Origin: an uncultured Oscillospiraceae bacterium
Lineage (GTDB): Bacteria; Bacillota; Clostridia; Oscillospirales; Oscillospiraceae
DNA length: 51,817 bases
Assembly (NCBI GenBank): GCA_947589545.1
Contig: CANQBA010000023.1
Location: 1 to 51,817, forward strand
Reading direction: 5' to 3'
In this document: positions 42,721-50,681 of the stretch, piece after piece
Position numbering within the stretch: the first letter of the stretch is position 1
Layout of the letters: every line of letters starts with the position of its first letter
Translations under genes and position numbers: made by a program
The notes under the pieces: generated by a model
The model's input: only the letters and a program-made list of their open reading frames with translations
The model's database searches: none
What the model was told of the DNA's origin: nothing

Positions 42721-42790
42721 GGAGCTGATACTGATCCCTATTTAAAAGCATCAGCCTGACGGTTTAAATTAGGGATCAGTATGAGGCTCC
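42721..42790 (+). promoter_or_regulatory. Long leader hairpin in the 5' UTR of the glycerate operon
   Basis: GGAGC...GCTCC (outer), ATACTGATCCCTA (42728-42740) with TAGGGATCAGTAT (42770-42782), and inner TTTAAA/TTTAAA enclose a loop with GCATCAGCCTGACGG. Total stem is about 24 bp with one bulge. It begins about 7 nt after the expected transcript start and ends 22 nt before the start codon; there is no T-run. It is a candidate stability or regulatory RNA element. Confidence 0.65.
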
Positions 42791-42812
42791 CAAAAAGAAA
42801 GGACGGGCTAAC

Positions 42813-43961
42813 ATGAAGGTAACAGTGGCAATCGATTCATTGAAGGGCTCCCTCTCCTCCCTTGAAGCCGGGGAGGCCATACGTCAGGGGGTACTCAGGG
42901 CGTATCCGGCGGCTCATGTGACGGTGCGGCCTCTGGCCGACGGCGGCGAAGGCACGGTTGAGGCGCTGGCTCTGGGCATGGGCGGCAGGACGGAAAAGGT
43001 CACCGTGACTGGACCCGTGGGACGGCCGGTGGAGTGCGTCTACGGCATCATCGACGAGACGAGGACGGCTATCGTGGAGATGTCGGGCGCGGCGGGTATC
43101 ACGCTTGTTTCGGACGCGGAGCGCAACCCCATGAACACCACCACCTACGGCGTGGGCGAGGTCATCCGGGACGCCATAAAAAAGGGGTGCAGGCGCTTCA
43201 TCGTGGGCATCGGCGGCAGCGCCACCAATGACGGCGGGGTGGGTATGCTCCAGGCCCTGGGCTTCGGGATGCTGGACGGTAAGGGAAACCAAGTTTCATT
43301 CGGAGCAAAGGGGCTTGAGGAGCTGGCGAAGATCACCGACGGGAACGTGATCCCAGAGCTTTCGGAGTGCTCCTTCAAAATTGCCTGCGATGTAACGAAT
43401 CCCCTCTGCGGCGAGCACGGAGCCAGCGCGGTCTACGGTCCCCAGAAGGGAGCCACGCCGGCAATGATCCTGAAGATGGACAAGTGGCTCTCCGACTACG
43501 CGGATCTCGCCGTCAAAGCTTTCCCCAAAGCGGACAAGGAGCACCCCGGCACCGGCGCCGCGGGCGGCCTGGGCTTTGCGTTTCTGACCTTCACAAACGC
43601 CGTTTTGGAGTCCGGCATTAAGATCGTGCTAGACGAGACGCGGCTTGAGGACTACATAAAGGACGCCGACATCGTGGTCACCGGCGAGGGACGGCTTGAC
43701 GGGCAGACGGTCATGGGCAAGGCGCCCATCGGGGTCGCCAACATCGCCAAGAAGTACGGAAAGACCGTCATTGCTTTCTCCGGATGTGTCACCGAGGACG
43801 CCCGTGCCTGCAACGGCGGCGGGATCGACGCCTACTTCCCGATTTTGCGCGGCGTGGTGACTTTAGCCGAGGCAATGGATCACGGCAACGCCGAGAGGAA
43901 CATGACCGCCGCGGTGGAGCAGGCCTTCCGGCTTGTCCGCGCCCTTCGGGGCGAAATGTGA
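42813..43961 (+). CDS. garK: Glycerate kinase (GarK/GlxK family)
   Basis: 382 residues. It opens with VTVAIDSLKGSLSSLEAGEA and has ADGGEGTVEAL, IVGIGGSATNDGGVGMLQAL, TGAAGGLGFAF and DIVVTGEGRLDGQT, the full signature series of the glycerate kinase type 1 family (PF02595). It phosphorylates D-glycerate with ATP, to 2-phosphoglycerate in the GarK branch, feeding lower glycolysis. AAAGGA lies upstream of the ATG. It is co-transcribed with the permease 15 nt downstream and probably induced by the divergent CdaR regulator. Confidence 0.95.
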   Translation: MKVTVAIDSLKGSLSSLEAGEAIRQGVLRAYPAAHVTVRPLADGGEGTVEALALGMGGRTEKVTVTGPVGRPVECVYGIIDETRTAIVEMSGAAGITLVSDAERNPMNTTTYGVGEVIRDAIKKGCRRFIVGIGGSATNDGGVGMLQALGFGMLDGKGNQVSFGAKGLEELAKITDGNVIPELSECSFKIACDVTNPLCGEHGASAVYGPQKGATPAMILKMDKWLSDYADLAVKAFPKADKEHPGTGAAGGLGFAFLTFTNAVLESGIKIVLDETRLEDYIKDADIVVTGEGRLDGQTVMGKAPIGVANIAKKYGKTVIAFSGCVTEDARACNGGGIDAYFPILRGVVTLAEAMDHGNAERNMTAAVEQAFRLVRALRGEM

Positions 43962-43976
43962 GAGGAGGCGGCAAAT

Positions 43977-45236
43977 ATGGACTACAGCTTCTCCACATGG
44001 GGCGCCCTCCTGGGACTTGCCATAGCTATCGTTCTGATCATACGAAAGGTACAGCCGGCCTACAGCCTGATCATCGGAGCCCTGATCGGCGGCCTTGTGG
44101 GCGGCGGCGGGCTTATGACCACCGTTGATACCATGGTCTCCGGCGCGGCAAGCATGATGTCTTCCGTCCTTCGCATCATGACCTCCGGCATCCTGGCCGG
44201 TGCGCTCATTAAGACGGGGGCGGCTGAGAAAATCGCCGAGACGATCGTTGACAAGCTGGGCCAGAAACGGGCTGTTGCCGCCATCTCCATCGCCACCATG
44301 ATCATCTGCGCCGTGGGCGTGTTTGTGGACATCTCCGTCATCACCGTGGCGCCCATTGCCCTGGCCATCGGCAAAAAGGCGGGCCTTTCCAAGAGCGGTG
44401 TGCTGCTGGCCATGATTGGGGGCGGCAAGGCGGGAAACATCGTATCTCCCAACCCCAACACCATCGCCGCCTCCGAGGCCTTCGGCGTGGATCTGACGTC
44501 CCTGATGCTGAAAAACGCCATTCCCGCTCTCTTCGCCCTTGTGGTGACTATCGTCATAGCCACCCTCCTTGCCAGAAAGTCCTCCGATACCATCGGGGAA
44601 GCCGATGTTGAGACCTCCGGCGGCAAGTCCCTGCCGAACTTCTTTGCCGCCATCGCAGGACCCGTGGTGGTCATCGTCCTTTTGGCATTGAGACCCTTGG
44701 CGGGAATCTCCATCGACCCCCTGATCGCCCTTCCCGTGGGCGGCGCGGTGAGTATCCTGGCCACCAAAAACTGGCGCAATACCGTGAGCTTTATGGAATT
44801 CGGACTTTCCAAGGTCATCGGCGTCTCCGTTCTGCTTATAGGCACCGGGACTATCGCGGGTATCATCAAGGCATCGGCCCTCCAATATGATGTCATCAAC
44901 CTTCTCGAGGCCATGAAAATGCCGGCGTTTGTCCTGGCTCCCTTGTCCGGTATCCTGATGGCAGCCGCCACTGCCTCCACCACCGCCGGCGCTACCATCG
45001 CCTCTCAGACCTTCGCTCCCACGCTTATAGATGCGGGCGTCCCCGCTCTTGCCGCCGCGGCCATGATTCACGCCGGCGCCACGGTCATAGACTCGCTTCC
45101 CCACGGCTCCTTCTTCCACGCCACCGGCGGCGCTGTCAACATGTCCATCAAGGAGCGCATGAAGCTCATCCCCTTCGAGGCCTGCATCGGCCTCACCTCC
45201 ACCGTAGTGGCTGTCATTGTATATCTCATCGGGTAA
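43977..45236 (+). CDS. GntP-family permease, probable glycerate transporter
   Basis: 419 residues, about 11-12 membrane helices. GntP-type motifs: LIIGALIGGLVGGGGLMTTV, FVDISVITVAPIALAIGKK, GGKAGNIVSPNPNTIAASEA, STTAGATIASQTFAPTLIDA and AGATVIDSLPHGSFFHATGG. The family are proton symporters for gluconate and related hydroxy acids. With glycerate kinase directly upstream, the substrate is most likely glycerate, though gluconate cannot be excluded. GAGGAGGCGG precedes the ATG. It ends the operon before the hairpin at 45251-45280. Confidence 0.92.
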   Translation: MDYSFSTWGALLGLAIAIVLIIRKVQPAYSLIIGALIGGLVGGGGLMTTVDTMVSGAASMMSSVLRIMTSGILAGALIKTGAAEKIAETIVDKLGQKRAVAAISIATMIICAVGVFVDISVITVAPIALAIGKKAGLSKSGVLLAMIGGGKAGNIVSPNPNTIAASEAFGVDLTSLMLKNAIPALFALVVTIVIATLLARKSSDTIGEADVETSGGKSLPNFFAAIAGPVVVIVLLALRPLAGISIDPLIALPVGGAVSILATKNWRNTVSFMEFGLSKVIGVSVLLIGTGTIAGIIKASALQYDVINLLEAMKMPAFVLAPLSGILMAAATASTTAGATIASQTFAPTLIDAGVPALAAAAMIHAGATVIDSLPHGSFFHATGGAVNMSIKERMKLIPFEACIGLTSTVVAVIVYLIG

Positions 45237-45250
45237 TTCCATACACAAGA

Positions 45251-45280
45251 GCTGGCCGAGAGTGTTCCCGGCCGGCCTTT
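45251..45280 (+). terminator. Terminator of the glycerate operon
   Basis: GCTGGCCG (45251-45258) pairs with CGGCCGGC (45269-45276) and is followed by CTTTGG; a stable stem with only a short T-run. Confidence 0.65.
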
Positions 45281-45333
45281 GGAATACGATACTTTTACGC
45301 CTAAACCTCGGTGCTTTCCCGTTCTATCGCGTA

Positions 45334-45352
45334 GTGGGTCACCGTGTGGGTC
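45334..45352. repeat. GTGGGTC pair 12 bp apart
   Basis: GTGGGTC at 45334-45340 and 45346-45352, the third such pair in the window. On the minus strand it lies in a short tail-like frame (NGKTHTVTHYAIERESTEV then stop, ending at about 45305), so it may be a coding remnant. Confidence 0.4.
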
Positions 45353-45394
45353 TTGCCGTTTACCTGCACTTTTTGTGAGAAATCATATCAAAAA

Positions 45395-45440
45395 GGGGCT
45401 GTGAAAAAGAGCAGGTATATGCTCGGTTTTTCACAGCCCC
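45395..45440. terminator. Long hairpin at the downstream end of the IS1182 relic
   Basis: GGGGCTGTGAAAAA (45395-45408) pairs perfectly with TTTTTCACAGCCCC (45427-45440), flanked by A-rich and T-rich runs. It acts as a bidirectional terminator and may be the IS end. Confidence 0.75.
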
Positions 45441-45522
45441 GCTTTTTGTGGGGGAAAATATTCGTTTTGCGTCAAAAATGAGCACACCATCCCCACCCCC
45501 ACGGGATACCGCTTTCCTGAGG

Positions 45523-46691
45523 TCAGGCGGCAGTCTGGAGACGTTTGCGTTTATTGTGGAATTTGTAAAGGTTATGCCCTATCGCCACCAGCAGAAGCTC
45601 AAGCTTTACCTTTTCCAGCCCCCGCCGGCGGATCCGCCTGTACCCTCGATCCTGTTTGATGATACCGAAAGTCCCCCCTGCCTGGATCGAACGGTTCATC
45701 CGCAACAGCGCTCCGTGGGTGTTGTTCAGATTGTGGAGAACTTCCTCGTGCATCGCCGTCAGCTCACGGTTGACCCGTACCGTCCGGTTCTTCTCCGTCT
45801 TCTTGCATTCCGCGCATATGGGCAGCCCGAGCAGTCTTCGCACTCGTAGACCTCTTCCTGCCGGCCGTATTTGTTCCCCTTGATGTCCTGTCGGTAGGAA
45901 AGCTTAAACTTTCTGTTGTTGGGGCAGACGAGGTCTCCATCCCCGTCCGTCTTGAAATTCACCGCCCAAAACGGATCATCCCGGTAGGCCGCATCTTTCG
46001 TTTCTTTCCGGTACATCGTGAACTTCATGTACTTTTCCATACCATTCGTTTGGCAGAAGATGTAATTGTTGAAAGACCCGTACCCCGCGTTGACCACAGG
46101 ATACTTTGGATAAAAGCAGTATTGCTCTTTGAATTTCTCCATCAGCAGCACAAAGCAGTCCATGTCCGACCTGTACTGCTGTACGTCGAGAACGGCGATG
46201 TACTCGTCCGCCACGCCGATCTTCACGCTGTACGCCGGGAGCAGCTGGTCGTTGCCCATGTAGTCCCGATTCATACGCATGAATGTGGCATCGTGGTTCG
46301 TCTTGGAATAACTGTTCCTGTCTGGGCCACAGATTGTCAGCTTCTCCACGTATTCGCTGAGCTTGTCCTTATACAGGCCTAGTTTTTCATACAATTTCTG
46401 TTCCAAGCTCTTGCGGTGCCCTTTTCCTGTGACGAGCTTGCTCTCATCGAGGCCAATTACCTCCAAATAACGCTTTGCGGTCAGCTCCAGCCCCTCGGGG
46501 GCATACTCGCTACTCACCGGGATATGGACGCCGTAATATTTCAGCGTCTCGTTCATCTCTTCAAAAAGGGCGGTGATCTTGCCGAAAAGCTTGTACTGCT
46601 GCTTCTCCGTTCCTTTCTTCCAGGCAAAGCTGTACCTGTTGGCGTTGGCCTCGAACTTCGAGCCGTCTATGTACAGGTGTTGAAAGTCCAC
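45523..46691 (-). pseudogene. IS1182-family transposase, 5'-truncated and frameshifted
   Basis: FQHLYIDGSKFEANANRYSF at the start is the middle of an IS1182-type DDE transposase, and about 150-190 N-terminal residues are missing. PVVNAGYGSFNNYIF carries an altered form of the usual second-Asp motif (DAGYGS), with Asp replaced by Asn. Near 45818 the frame breaks at CEDCSGCPYA; the following CAECKKTEKNRTVRVNRE and GTFGIIKQDRGYRRIRRRGL lie in another frame (to 45523). So it has truncation, frameshift and a lost catalytic Asp: clearly dead. Confidence 0.88.
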
Positions 46692-46715
46692 ATTGTCCTC
46701 TTTGCGGATTCCATT

Positions 46716-47260
46716 CCTATCCTTTCCCCTTACCCCTCACCTTTCGGGGACGCGGCAGAGCCGCAGGAACGGAAAAGAACGGAAGCGAAATCACAGAGCG
46801 CGGTTGACGTGTACCGGGAGATCATCATGGACAACATCAGCTATGACGTTCTGATACAGGACAGGAGCCTTGACCGGGACAGGCTGGACGAGATCGTTGA
46901 CCTCATGCTGGAAACCGTCTGCACGGCGAGAAAGACTATCCGCATTAAGGTGCTGGGGGTATCGGCACACCCCATGACGGGCTATGAGCGCCTGCAAACT
47001 TTACACGGCGTTTTCCACCCGGAGGGCGAGCCGTTTTCCTTTAAAAAGCGATTTTATCCTTTCCCTCTGCGAGCTGGTGATCGGCGGCAAGGAGGGCTTT
47101 TCACCATTAACTTTTTACCCATTCTGAAAGGGGGATTTTATAGAATGAGCAATGATACCACAGAGGATTGGAAACCGCAAGAGGCGATTCTACGAAATCA
47201 ATCGAATAAAGTCTGTCAATAATTGCTCAGTTTTCTTTTTTCAGCTTGATGTTCAAAAAT
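46716..47260 (+). pseudogene. Scar joining a DUF6017 replication-protein tail to a VirB4-like fragment
   Basis: SAVDVYREIIMDNISYDVLI and VDLMLETVCTARKTIRI are the DUF6017 end of a conjugative-element replication initiator. The frame then jumps directly to KVLGVSAHPMTGYERLQTLH and VFHPEGEPFSF, a VirB4/TraE-type conjugation ATPase segment. Another frame continues this match (KDFILSLCELVIGGKEGF). These two genes normally lie many kilobases apart, so a large deletion has fused them. A last piece, DVQKYREVMPREC, is frame-shifted near 47230-47285. No functional product is expected. Confidence 0.72.
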
Positions 47261-47269
47261 ACCGTGAGG

Positions 47270-48124
47270 TCATGCCGCGAGAATGCTTGTCCACTTCGCA
47301 AATGCCGCCATGACCTTTTGGGAGTAACCCGTCTGATAGATCCCCTTGTTCCAGAGCTTCTTGGCTCCTCCCGGACCGTTGTTGTAGGCCATCAGCGCCA
47401 GCTCCGGGTCGCCGTAGGCTTGGAGGTACCGGGCGATGATGTAAACGCCGGCTTCTACATTGCCGGCAGTGGTCATCGGGTCAATGCCCATATCGCGGAG
47501 CCAGTCGAGGTTGATGGCGTTGATCTGCATGAGGCCAAAGTCGTTGGTGGAGCTTTTGGCGTCCGGGTCAAAATGGCTCTCCACCTCGGCGATGGCCAAA
47601 GCCAGAGCGTAGGGTACATTGTATCTTTCACAGCAGTCTTGCATGACTTCCTGAAGGTCAAAACTCAGGAGCCGGCCTTCGCTCATAATATCATCACGGT
47701 GGCGAATCGGCTCCGGCGCGGGGTCGGCTGCTATTGGAGCGGCTTCCTGGGCCGGGCTTTCATCGGGCGTTGCGGAGGCTTGCTGGACAGTCTCAACGTG
47801 CGAGACATCATCGGATGCCGCCAGCGCCGTCGTTGTCGGCCTCGTCAACAGCCCTATTGTAATGCCGAGCAGAAAAGCGGCGAGTAAAGCCAGCAGAAGG
47901 ACGGAGGGCCGCACCGCGATTCTGTGCAGCCGGAGATGCTTCGGCGAGTATCGCTTCTTCTGGCTTGAGACGTGTCCCACAGGTCTGGTTGTTCTTGCAC
48001 CAGTGGCGTTGTTGGGCGTATGCCGGACGGTCATACCCTCATGGTCGAGTGGGATATCGAATTCCCACGGCTTTTTCATTCCCCGTAAGTTGCCGGTGCG
48101 GGAGCGTGTTTTTGTTGCCGTCAT
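47270..48124 (-). CDS. Membrane-anchored lytic transglycosylase (SLT domain)
   Basis: 284 residues. A basic cytoplasmic N-terminus, one membrane helix at about 73-93 (PSVLLLALLAAFLLGITIGL), a low-complexity linker, and an SLT domain from about 155: AIAEVESHFDPDA with the catalytic Glu (about 182), GLMQINAINLDWL, and ALMAYNNGPGGAKKLW. It cuts the peptidoglycan glycan strand; such enzymes in conjugative elements open the wall for the transfer apparatus. AAGGAG precedes the ATG. It follows the recombinase operon, a backbone gene of the same element. Confidence 0.9.
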   Translation of the reverse strand: MTATKTRSRTGNLRGMKKPWEFDIPLDHEGMTVRHTPNNATGARTTRPVGHVSSQKKRYSPKHLRLHRIAVRPSVLLLALLAAFLLGITIGLLTRPTTTALAASDDVSHVETVQQASATPDESPAQEAAPIAADPAPEPIRHRDDIMSEGRLLSFDLQEVMQDCCERYNVPYALALAIAEVESHFDPDAKSSTNDFGLMQINAINLDWLRDMGIDPMTTAGNVEAGVYIIARYLQAYGDPELALMAYNNGPGGAKKLWNKGIYQTGYSQKVMAAFAKWTSILAA

Positions 48125-48144
48125 ACTTTCACTCCTTTCGCAAA

Positions 48145-48167
48145 CGGAGCCGCTTTTTGCGGCTCCG
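48145..48167 (-). terminator. Hairpin between the recombinases and the transglycosylase
   Basis: CGGAGCCGC-ttttt-GCGGCTCCG (48145-48167). A 9-bp perfect stem just past the recombinase stop; only a short T-run follows on the minus strand. Confidence 0.55.
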
Positions 48168-48183
48168 CTGTTATTTGGTTTCC

Positions 48184-49815
48184 TTATTTCTCAATATGTT
48201 GCGTGATCTCCGTCCCGTCCTTGAAGCGGATGAGGAGAGTTTCTTTGTCCACTACCTTGATGGTGCTGACGAGTTGGCGGGTGCGGATGTCATCATAGTC
48301 GGTGATGGTTGCGTCCATCTGCTCAATGGTGGAGGTGATCTGCTCCATGCACCGGTCTATTTCGCTGGAGGAGGGCTGTTCCAGTTCCAGCTTGGTGTGT
48401 AGGAGCTTGAGGTCATTCCACTCCTCACCTATTTTGCTGAACTCGGTTTCAACCGCCTCGAATGTTGCATCCCCACAGGAGACGAGGGTCACAAGCTCAT
48501 CCTGACGTGCTTTCAGCTCTCTCATACGATTCTCTATGGCAGGAAGGGACATTTTCGGTTGCTTGGACGCCAACGCAGTCGCCACGCTCTCCCGAAGGAC
48601 GTCTCTGGCCGCCTGTTGCGAGAACATTTCGTTCATGGCAGCGACAATGGCAGTGTGCAGGACCTCCTCCCTGAAGGTGGGAGAGCTCTTGCAGATGCGC
48701 TTCCCGTTTTCCATACGGTTGAGACAGCGCCACACATATATCTTCTCGCCCTTGGGCATATAGGTCTGGCGGCGGTAGGGGCTTCCGCACTCGCCGCAGA
48801 TTAATATCTCACTGAGGGCGTACTTGCCGCTATATTTGCCAAGCTCCGTTTTGGCTCTGGAGGATGTTTTGCGCTTTCCGGCGCGGCGGGCGATCTCCTC
48901 CTGCACCTTCTGAAAGGTGACCCGGTCGATGATGGCCGGGTGACAGTCGTGGACGTAGTATTTGGGGAGCTCGCCCATATTCTTCTTCGTTTGGTGGTTG
49001 AACAGGTCCGCCACATATGTCTTTTGGAGGATGGCGTCGCCTATGTACTTCTCGTTCCGCAGGATGCCCTGGACGGTGCTGTCGTGCCACTCCAGTGTGC
49101 CGCGCGCTGTCTTGATTCCGTCGCCCTCTAATCCTGTGCATATCTTTCGCACACTGTACCCCATCAGGTATTGGGAGTAAATGCGCCGGACGATCTTGGC
49201 CTGTTCCTCGTCCACTACGGGCTGTCCGTCCTCCCCTTTTCTGTATCCGAGGAAGCTGTCGTAGTGGTAGTAGACCTTGCCATCCTGGAAGTTCTTCCGA
49301 TGGCCCCATTTCACGTTGCCACTGAGGGACTCACTCTCCGCCTGGGCTTGGGAGAAGAAGAACGTCAGTATCATCTCGTTGTCCATGTAGAGGGTGTTGA
49401 CGTTTTCCTTTTCGAAGTAGACGCCGATACCGAGGCCCTTGAGCTGGCGGACGGTCTGGAGCCCCTCCAGCGTGTTCCGGGCGAAGCGGGTGACGGATTT
49501 GGTGATCACCAGATCGACACGGCCTTTTTTGCAGTCGGCAATCAGCCGCAGGAATTCCTTGCGCTTCTTCATGGAGGTGCCGGTAATGCCCTCGTCGGCG
49601 TACATCCGTACCATGGTCCATTCAGGGTTGTCCGCGATCTTGGCCGTGTAGTATTCGATCTGCGCCTCGTAGCTGTTGAGCTGCTCATCGGAGTCGGTGG
49701 AGACGCGACAGTATGGCGCTACCCGGAGGCGCTTTTTGCGGATGTCCCGCTGGACGAGTACCGGGTCGGGCGGCATGATGGTGACGTTCTTTGCGACGCG
49801 CTGTTGGGTGATCAT
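48184..49815 (-). CDS. Large serine recombinase (complete)
   Basis: 543 residues. A resolvase domain with RVAPYCRVSTDSDEQLNSYE (catalytic Ser), DEGITGTSMKKRKEF, and TKSVTRFARNTLE; a recombinase domain (FLGYRKGEDGQPVVDEEQ, WHDSTVQGILRNEKYIGD); a zinc ribbon with ICGECGSPYRRQ and CLN...CKS; and a C-terminal coiled coil. It is the third gene of a three-recombinase operon, with its ATG overlapping the previous stop (ATGA). It should catalyse integration or excision of the element. Confidence 0.94.
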   Translation of the reverse strand: MITQQRVAKNVTIMPPDPVLVQRDIRKKRLRVAPYCRVSTDSDEQLNSYEAQIEYYTAKIADNPEWTMVRMYADEGITGTSMKKRKEFLRLIADCKKGRVDLVITKSVTRFARNTLEGLQTVRQLKGLGIGVYFEKENVNTLYMDNEMILTFFFSQAQAESESLSGNVKWGHRKNFQDGKVYYHYDSFLGYRKGEDGQPVVDEEQAKIVRRIYSQYLMGYSVRKICTGLEGDGIKTARGTLEWHDSTVQGILRNEKYIGDAILQKTYVADLFNHQTKKNMGELPKYYVHDCHPAIIDRVTFQKVQEEIARRAGKRKTSSRAKTELGKYSGKYALSEILICGECGSPYRRQTYMPKGEKIYVWRCLNRMENGKRICKSSPTFREEVLHTAIVAAMNEMFSQQAARDVLRESVATALASKQPKMSLPAIENRMRELKARQDELVTLVSCGDATFEAVETEFSKIGEEWNDLKLLHTKLELEQPSSSEIDRCMEQITSTIEQMDATITDYDDIRTRQLVSTIKVVDKETLLIRFKDGTEITQHIEK

Positions 49816-50681
49816 TGCTCTGCCTCCTCCTTACTGGATATAATTTTTCCGTTTATGAGCTCTATGGAAACGCCGGACTCTCTGCCAAGGAGAATCCGGC
49901 GAACTGCTTTTTGCTCTATCTCTCTGCGATTATCTTCCGTAATGCCCTCGATAACTATCCTGTCCTGAAGCTCCTTCAGGGTGTGGATGAGGCTCATATC
50001 CGGCAGGGCGTTGTACTGCTCGGCGGCAAGGGCGAAGATGAGGGAGCGCATATATTCGGGGCTCTCCGAGCCTCGGTTAAAGGCGGCCGTGAGCTCGTTC
50101 TTGAGCCGGAGGACGTCCGGGCTTACCTGCTGTTCATCGGGGGCACACGGGTCCAGCAAAGCGGGTGACAGGGCGAGATGTGCGAGAGCGCGGTCTATGG
50201 ATTCTCTATATCCGTCATCTGTGATAATCAGCGTTTCCTTGCACTGTTCATTCTGGCATATCCAACGCGGACGTGCATTTTTTCGTGTATTACGGTACAT
50301 CCTTGCTCCACATATGGCACATACAGACAACTTCTCCACGGCTTGTATTCCCGTATGGCATGGCTTGAGATTTTGCTTCTTCTCGGCGTTACGCATTCTT
50401 GCCGCGATAAAATCCTGCGGATCAATGATTTCGGGGTAGTTTTCACTGCCAATATATCTGCTGTTTTCAAGGATTCGCTTGATCATGTTCTTGTTCCACT
50501 CGCAGGTTCCGGCGTGGTAACAAGTCCCGGATGCTTCCATCTGTTCGGATATGCGCTTGAGAGAGTTGCCGGCCAGATACATGGAGAATATCTGCCTGAC
50601 AATATCGGCCTCGGTTTTATCCGGGACTATTCTTGACATTTCCATTTTATATCCGAAGGGGATATCTCGTTTCCAGCTCAT
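49812..50681 (-). CDS. Recombinase-domain protein lacking the catalytic serine domain
   Basis: 289 residues. It begins MSWKRDIPFGYKMEMSRIVP, i.e. directly in the recombinase domain (TEADIVRQIFSMYLAGNSLK, MIKRILENSRYIGSENYPEI), then a zinc ribbon (VCAICGARMYRN, CQNEQC) and a helical tail. The resolvase N-terminus with the nucleophilic Ser is missing, and upstream sequence belongs to the previous gene (ATGA overlap). It binds DNA presumably but cannot cut, so it may be a directionality or accessory factor for its two partners. Such middle members occur in other three-recombinase cassettes of Clostridia. Confidence 0.88.
   Translation of the reverse strand: MSWKRDIPFGYKMEMSRIVPDKTEADIVRQIFSMYLAGNSLKRISEQMEASGTCYHAGTCEWNKNMIKRILENSRYIGSENYPEIIDPQDFIAARMRNAEKKQNLKPCHTGIQAVEKLSVCAICGARMYRNTRKNARPRWICQNEQCKETLIITDDGYRESIDRALAHLALSPALLDPCAPDEQQVSPDVLRLKNELTAAFNRGSESPEYMRSLIFALAAEQYNALPDMSLIHTLKELQDRIVIEGITEDNRREIEQKAVRRILLGRESGVSIELINGKIISSKEEAEQ

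Noticed and set aside
43863-45248. 461-codon minus-strand open frame rich in Gly, His and Asp
   Set aside because: Shadow of the GntP permease gene in GC-rich sequence; composition is unnatural and there is no start signal.
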